DNA from: a beta proteobacterium L13
GTDB taxonomy: Bacteria; Pseudomonadota; Gammaproteobacteria; Burkholderiales; Chromobacteriaceae
NCBI GenBank assembly: GCA_000335715.1
Contig: AMYZ01000021.1
Span: 1 to 64,000, forward strand
Direction of reading: 5' to 3'
Length of the DNA stretch: 64,000 bases
Under the pieces are notes generated by a model. It was not told where the DNA came from. It made no database searches and saw nothing but the letters and a program-made list of their open reading frames with translations. Positions 60,955 to 64,000 of the stretch are shown here, piece by piece; positions within the stretch are counted from its first letter, which is position 1; the number at the start of each line of letters is the position of its first letter. A program made the position numbers and the translations under genes.

Positions 60955-62097
60955 ATGTTGCTGACAACAGAACAAGAACAGGTTGTGGATGCCGTACGCC
61001 GTTTTGTGGCGAGCGAAGTCGCACCGCATGCGGCGGCTTGGGACCGTGAACACAGCTTTCCGCGCCAGGCGCTGCACGGCCTGGGCGAGCTGGGCTGCTT
61101 CGGCCTGACCGTATCGCCGGACTGGGACGGCGCCGGCTTCGATTACCTGACGCTGGCGGCGGTGATCGAAGAAATCGCCGCCGGTGACGGCGCGCTGTCC
61201 ACCATCATTTCGGTCATCAACTCGGTAGGTTGCGGGCCAATCGAGCGCTTCGGCAACGATTGGCAGAAAGACATCTTCCTGCGCCGCATCGCCCGTGGCG
61301 AATGGCTATCGGCGTTCTGCCTCACCGAGCCCGACGCCGGGTCTGATGCGGCCAACCTGCGCAGCCGTGCCGTGCGCGACGGCGACGATTACGTCATCAA
61401 CGGCGTCAAGCAGTTCATTACCAACGGCAAGCACGCCGACGTAGCCATCGTATTTGCGGTGACCGACCCGGCCGCCGGCAAGAAGGGCATCAGCGCGTTT
61501 CTGGTGCCCACCGCCACCCCCGGCTACATCGTGGCCAAGGTGGAAGACAAAATGGGCCAGCACGCGTCGGACACCTGCCAGATTGTGTTCGATAACGTAC
61601 GGGTGCCGGCCAGCCACCGCCTGGGGGCGGAAGGCGAGGGCTACAAGATCGCGCTGGCCAACCTGGAATCCGGCCGCATCGGCATTGCCGCGCAGTGTCT
61701 GGGCATGGCGCGGGCGGCGCTGGAATTTGCCACCCGCTACGCCACCGAGCGCCACACCTTTGGCCAGCCCATCATCCGCCACCAGGCGGTGGGTTTCCGT
61801 CTGGCCGATGCGGCGGCGCGGCTGGAGGCGGCCCGCCAGCTGGTGTGGCACGCTGCCGCGCTGAAAGACGCTGGCAAGCCTTGCCTGAAGGAGTCCAGCA
61901 TGGCCAAGCTGATGGCGTCGGAAATGGCCGAGGCGGTGTGCTCGGCGGCCATCCAGACGCTGGGCGGCTACGGCTACCTGAGCGACTACCCGGTAGAGCG
62001 CATCTACCGCGACGTGCGCGTGGCGCAGATTTACGAAGGCACGTCGGACGTGCAGAAGCTGGTGATCGCGCGGGCGCTGGAAGACGCGCTGCGCTAA
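60955..62097 (+). CDS. Acyl-CoA dehydrogenase
   Basis: A 380-aa FAD enzyme. Motifs: FCLTEPDAGSDAANLRSRA, GVKQFITNGKHADVAIVFAVT, and QTLGGYGYLSDYPVERIYRDVRVAQIYEGTSDVQKLVIARAL with catalytic Glu361. The overall pattern is that of short- or branched-chain acyl-CoA dehydrogenases; the substrate is not decided. The start at 60955 has AAGGA 7 nt upstream. It stands after the thiolase on the same strand, outside the LiuR sites I could find. Decamer at 61347 read as AAN. Confidence 0.93.
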   Translation: MLLTTEQEQVVDAVRRFVASEVAPHAAAWDREHSFPRQALHGLGELGCFGLTVSPDWDGAGFDYLTLAAVIEEIAAGDGALSTIISVINSVGCGPIERFGNDWQKDIFLRRIARGEWLSAFCLTEPDAGSDAANLRSRAVRDGDDYVINGVKQFITNGKHADVAIVFAVTDPAAGKKGISAFLVPTATPGYIVAKVEDKMGQHASDTCQIVFDNVRVPASHRLGAEGEGYKIALANLESGRIGIAAQCLGMARAALEFATRYATERHTFGQPIIRHQAVGFRLADAAARLEAARQLVWHAAALKDAGKPCLKESSMAKLMASEMAEAVCSAAIQTLGGYGYLSDYPVERIYRDVRVAQIYEGTSDVQKLVIARALEDALR

Positions 62098-62116
62098 GTA
62101 CCGGGCTGGCGGCCAG

Positions 62117-62127
62117 GGTTGGCCGCA
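62117..62127 (+). repeat. Single decamer copy before the terminator
   Basis: GGTTGGCCGCA, 20 nt after the acyl-CoA dehydrogenase stop codon and 14 nt before the terminator. A near copy (AGCGGCCAACCTT, 62192-62204) with one mismatch lies 65 nt downstream on the other strand, at the dsbD end. Confidence 0.7.
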
Positions 62128-62140
62128 GTGCAGACGTGGC

Positions 62141-62167
62141 AAGGGCCGGTGCGTGCACCGGCCCTTG
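62141..62167. terminator. Terminator between the acyl-CoA dehydrogenase and dsbD
   Basis: AAGGGCCGGTGC-GT-GCACCGGCCCTTGTG: a 12-bp GC-rich perfect stem between two convergent genes, with T residues only weakly present after it. Confidence 0.75.
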
Positions 62168-62188
62168 TGTCTTTAGCCACCCATGCCG

Positions 62189-63937
62189 TCAGCGGCCAAC
62201 CTTGTCCAGCGAAGCGGCAAAGTCGCCGGCGTCCTGGTAGCCGATCACCTTGTGCACCAGCTCGCCCTGCGCGCTGTACAGCATGATGCCCGGCGGGCCG
62301 TACAGGCCGAAACGCTGCAGCAGCGCCTGGTGTTCGGCGTTGTTGGCGGTGACGTCGGCCTGCAGCAGGCGCAGCTTGCCCATGCGGGCGGCAATGGCCG
62401 GGTCGCGGAAGGTGGTTTCTTCCATCTCGATACAGCTCACACACCAGTCGGCGTAGAAGTCCAGCAGCACCGGCTGGCCGGCAGCTTTGGCCTGCGCCAG
62501 CGCGGCGTCCAGCTCGGCGCTATTGGCAATGCGCTGGAACGCTGGCTTGGCGGCCAGCTGGCCTTGCCAGATACCGGCCAGCGGCAAGCGCGGCGACGGT
62601 GCGCCGGTGGCGGCACCGATAATTTGCAGCAGGCCGGCCAGCGCCAGCACCGTCGCGATGAGGCGCACTAGCCAGCGCCCGGCGCCGTGTGGTGTCGGCC
62701 GTTGCCGGCTCAGCAGCAGCCACCAGGCGCTGCCCAGCGCCAGCGCCGCCCACAGCAGCATGGTGAGCCATAGCGGCAGGAAGGGGCCTGCCATCCAGAT
62801 GGCCACGCCCAGCATCACCACGCCGAAGGTGTATTTCACTTGCTGCATCCAGGCGCCGGCGCGCGGCAGGATATGGCCGCCAAAGGTGCCCACCAGCAGC
62901 AGCGGCAGGCCCAGGCCCATGGCCATGCTGTACAGCGCGGCGCCGCCCAGCACTGCGTCGCCGGTCTGGCCGATATAGCCCAGCGCCAGCGCCAGCGGCG
63001 GTGCTACGCAGGGGCCCACCAGCAGCGCCGACAGCGCGCCCATGGCAAATACGCTGGCCAGGCGGCCACCGCCCAGCTTGTTGCTGTGGTTGGCCAGCCG
63101 GCTTTGCAGCGCCGACGGCAGCTGGATGGTAATCAGATCGAACATGCCCAGCGCAAACATTACCATCAGCGCGCTGGCCACCAGAATCACCGCCGGCTGC
63201 TGCAGCCAGACGGTGAGCAGGCTGCCGGTCTTGCCGGCAATCACGCCAACGGCGGTGTAGGTAAGCGCCAGGCCCTGCACGTAGGCCAGGGTCAGTACAA
63301 AGCCGCGCGTCTTGTTAAGGCGCTGGCCCTGGCCGGCCACCATGCTGGAAACAATCGGCAGCAGCGGGTACATGCAGGCGGTAAACGCCATGCCGATACC
63401 GGCCAGCAAAAAGGTAAACAGTGTGCCCAGCCATTGCTGGCGGCTGAGCGTTGGCGCGCTATCGTCTGCGCTGTCCGCCGGGCTGAGCCAATCGGCCAGG
63501 CGGTTATCGCCCGGTTTCAGCTTGTGGGTGTAGGGCGGGTAGCACAGGCCGGCGTCGGCACAGCCCTGGATGGTGGCCAACAGGGTGAAGTTATCTGGCA
63601 GGGCGGCCGCCGTGATCGGCACGGTAAAGGTCACGCGCTGGTGGTACACCTGTTGCAGGCCAAAGTACGGGTCCTGCTTGGCATCGCCTGCGGGCAGCTG
63701 CGGCGTACCCAGCAGGCCGGCCGGCTCGCTGGCGATGCGGGTGCGGTCCCGGTACAGGTAATAACCGGGTGCGATGTTCACGTGCACCAGCAGCTGCTGG
63801 CCTTGTTGCTCCAGCCGGGCGGAAAAGGCCTTCTCAGGGGGGAGCAGGTCGTTCGGGTCCAGCGCGCTGGCTGGCAGGGCGGCAAGCAGCAACAGCAAGG
63901 GGAACAGCCAGTGAAACAGACGCGACAATGCGGGCAT
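62189..63937 (-). CDS. dsbD: Thiol:disulfide interchange protein DsbD
   Basis: About 582 aa. The inner-membrane protein carries electrons from cytosolic thioredoxin to periplasmic DsbC/CcmG-type partners. A signal peptide (LFHWLFPLLLLLAALPASA) leads the alpha domain with the redox pair in GCADAGLCYPP. The beta domain has eight membrane segments with Cys in GMAFTACMYPLLP and GPCVAPPLALALGY. The gamma domain has the thioredoxin motif WCVSC (Cys499 and Cys502). The start is uncertain: ATG at 63937 gives a normal signal peptide but has no good ribosome site; GTG at 63976 would add 13 aa. Confidence 0.95.
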   Translation of the reverse strand: MPALSRLFHWLFPLLLLLAALPASALDPNDLLPPEKAFSARLEQQGQQLLVHVNIAPGYYLYRDRTRIASEPAGLLGTPQLPAGDAKQDPYFGLQQVYHQRVTFTVPITAAALPDNFTLLATIQGCADAGLCYPPYTHKLKPGDNRLADWLSPADSADDSAPTLSRQQWLGTLFTFLLAGIGMAFTACMYPLLPIVSSMVAGQGQRLNKTRGFVLTLAYVQGLALTYTAVGVIAGKTGSLLTVWLQQPAVILVASALMVMFALGMFDLITIQLPSALQSRLANHSNKLGGGRLASVFAMGALSALLVGPCVAPPLALALGYIGQTGDAVLGGAALYSMAMGLGLPLLLVGTFGGHILPRAGAWMQQVKYTFGVVMLGVAIWMAGPFLPLWLTMLLWAALALGSAWWLLLSRQRPTPHGAGRWLVRLIATVLALAGLLQIIGAATGAPSPRLPLAGIWQGQLAAKPAFQRIANSAELDAALAQAKAAGQPVLLDFYADWCVSCIEMEETTFRDPAIAARMGKLRLLQADVTANNAEHQALLQRFGLYGPPGIMLYSAQGELVHKVIGYQDAGDFAASLDKVGR

Positions 63938-64000
63938 GATGGGTATGGGCAGGCAAGTAAACAGGGAGTGGACCACACCGGTAAGGCGGTGTTCCGGCGG

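Overview
The window is chromosomal DNA of a high-GC betaproteobacterium. Gene content and gene order (alaS, recX-recA, hrcA, dnaX-ybaB-recR, rimP-nusA-infB-rbfA-truB-rpsO-pnp, pilU) point to the Neisseriales, most likely the Chromobacteriaceae. The genus cannot be fixed from sequence alone. No prophage, integron, CRISPR array or autonomous insertion sequence is present. The mobile-type sequences are one IS4-like non-autonomous element and a few intergenic repeat families.

Layout. 0-0.2 kb: end of a tRNA-Asn pair. 0.2-10.98 kb: a periplasmic binding protein, alaS, recX-recA, hrcA, mltB and dnaX-ybaB-recR. 11.0-11.4 kb: a 367-bp IS4-type MITE inside a terminator. 11.4-15.9 kb: dapE with an ArsC-like gene, pilU and fadD. 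16.1-25.2 kb: the transcription and translation operon rimP to pnp. 25.3-32.3 kb: actP-yjcH, an acyl-CoA synthetase and a divergent soluble hybrid kinase with its response regulator. The two acetate/acyl-CoA transcription units share a conserved upstream element. 32.5-34.7 kb: an oxidoreductase and an orphan response regulator. 35.2-41.4 kb: the arginine succinyltransferase operon (aruC, aruF, aruG, astD, astB) without astE. 41.9-45.4 kb: livHMGF without livK. 45.5-50.3 kb: a YdcF-like protein, a CinA-N-like protein, rsgA behind a short ORF, and rhlE. 50.5-62.1 kb: valine and acyl-CoA catabolism genes with a MerR-type regulator (LiuR-like) and three matching TTTACGTTAACGTAAA operators. 62.2-63.9 kb: dsbD.

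The most striking signal is a decamer, GTTGGCCGCA (fuller form AAGGTTGGCCGCA). I find it exactly 44 times on both strands, about once per 1.5 kb. It is enriched between genes, often in inverted pairs that make terminator hairpins, and inside genes it is usually read in frame as LAA or AAN. This is how DNA uptake sequences of Neisseria behave, but the word differs from the DUS dialects I know. It is the best candidate here for an undescribed system.
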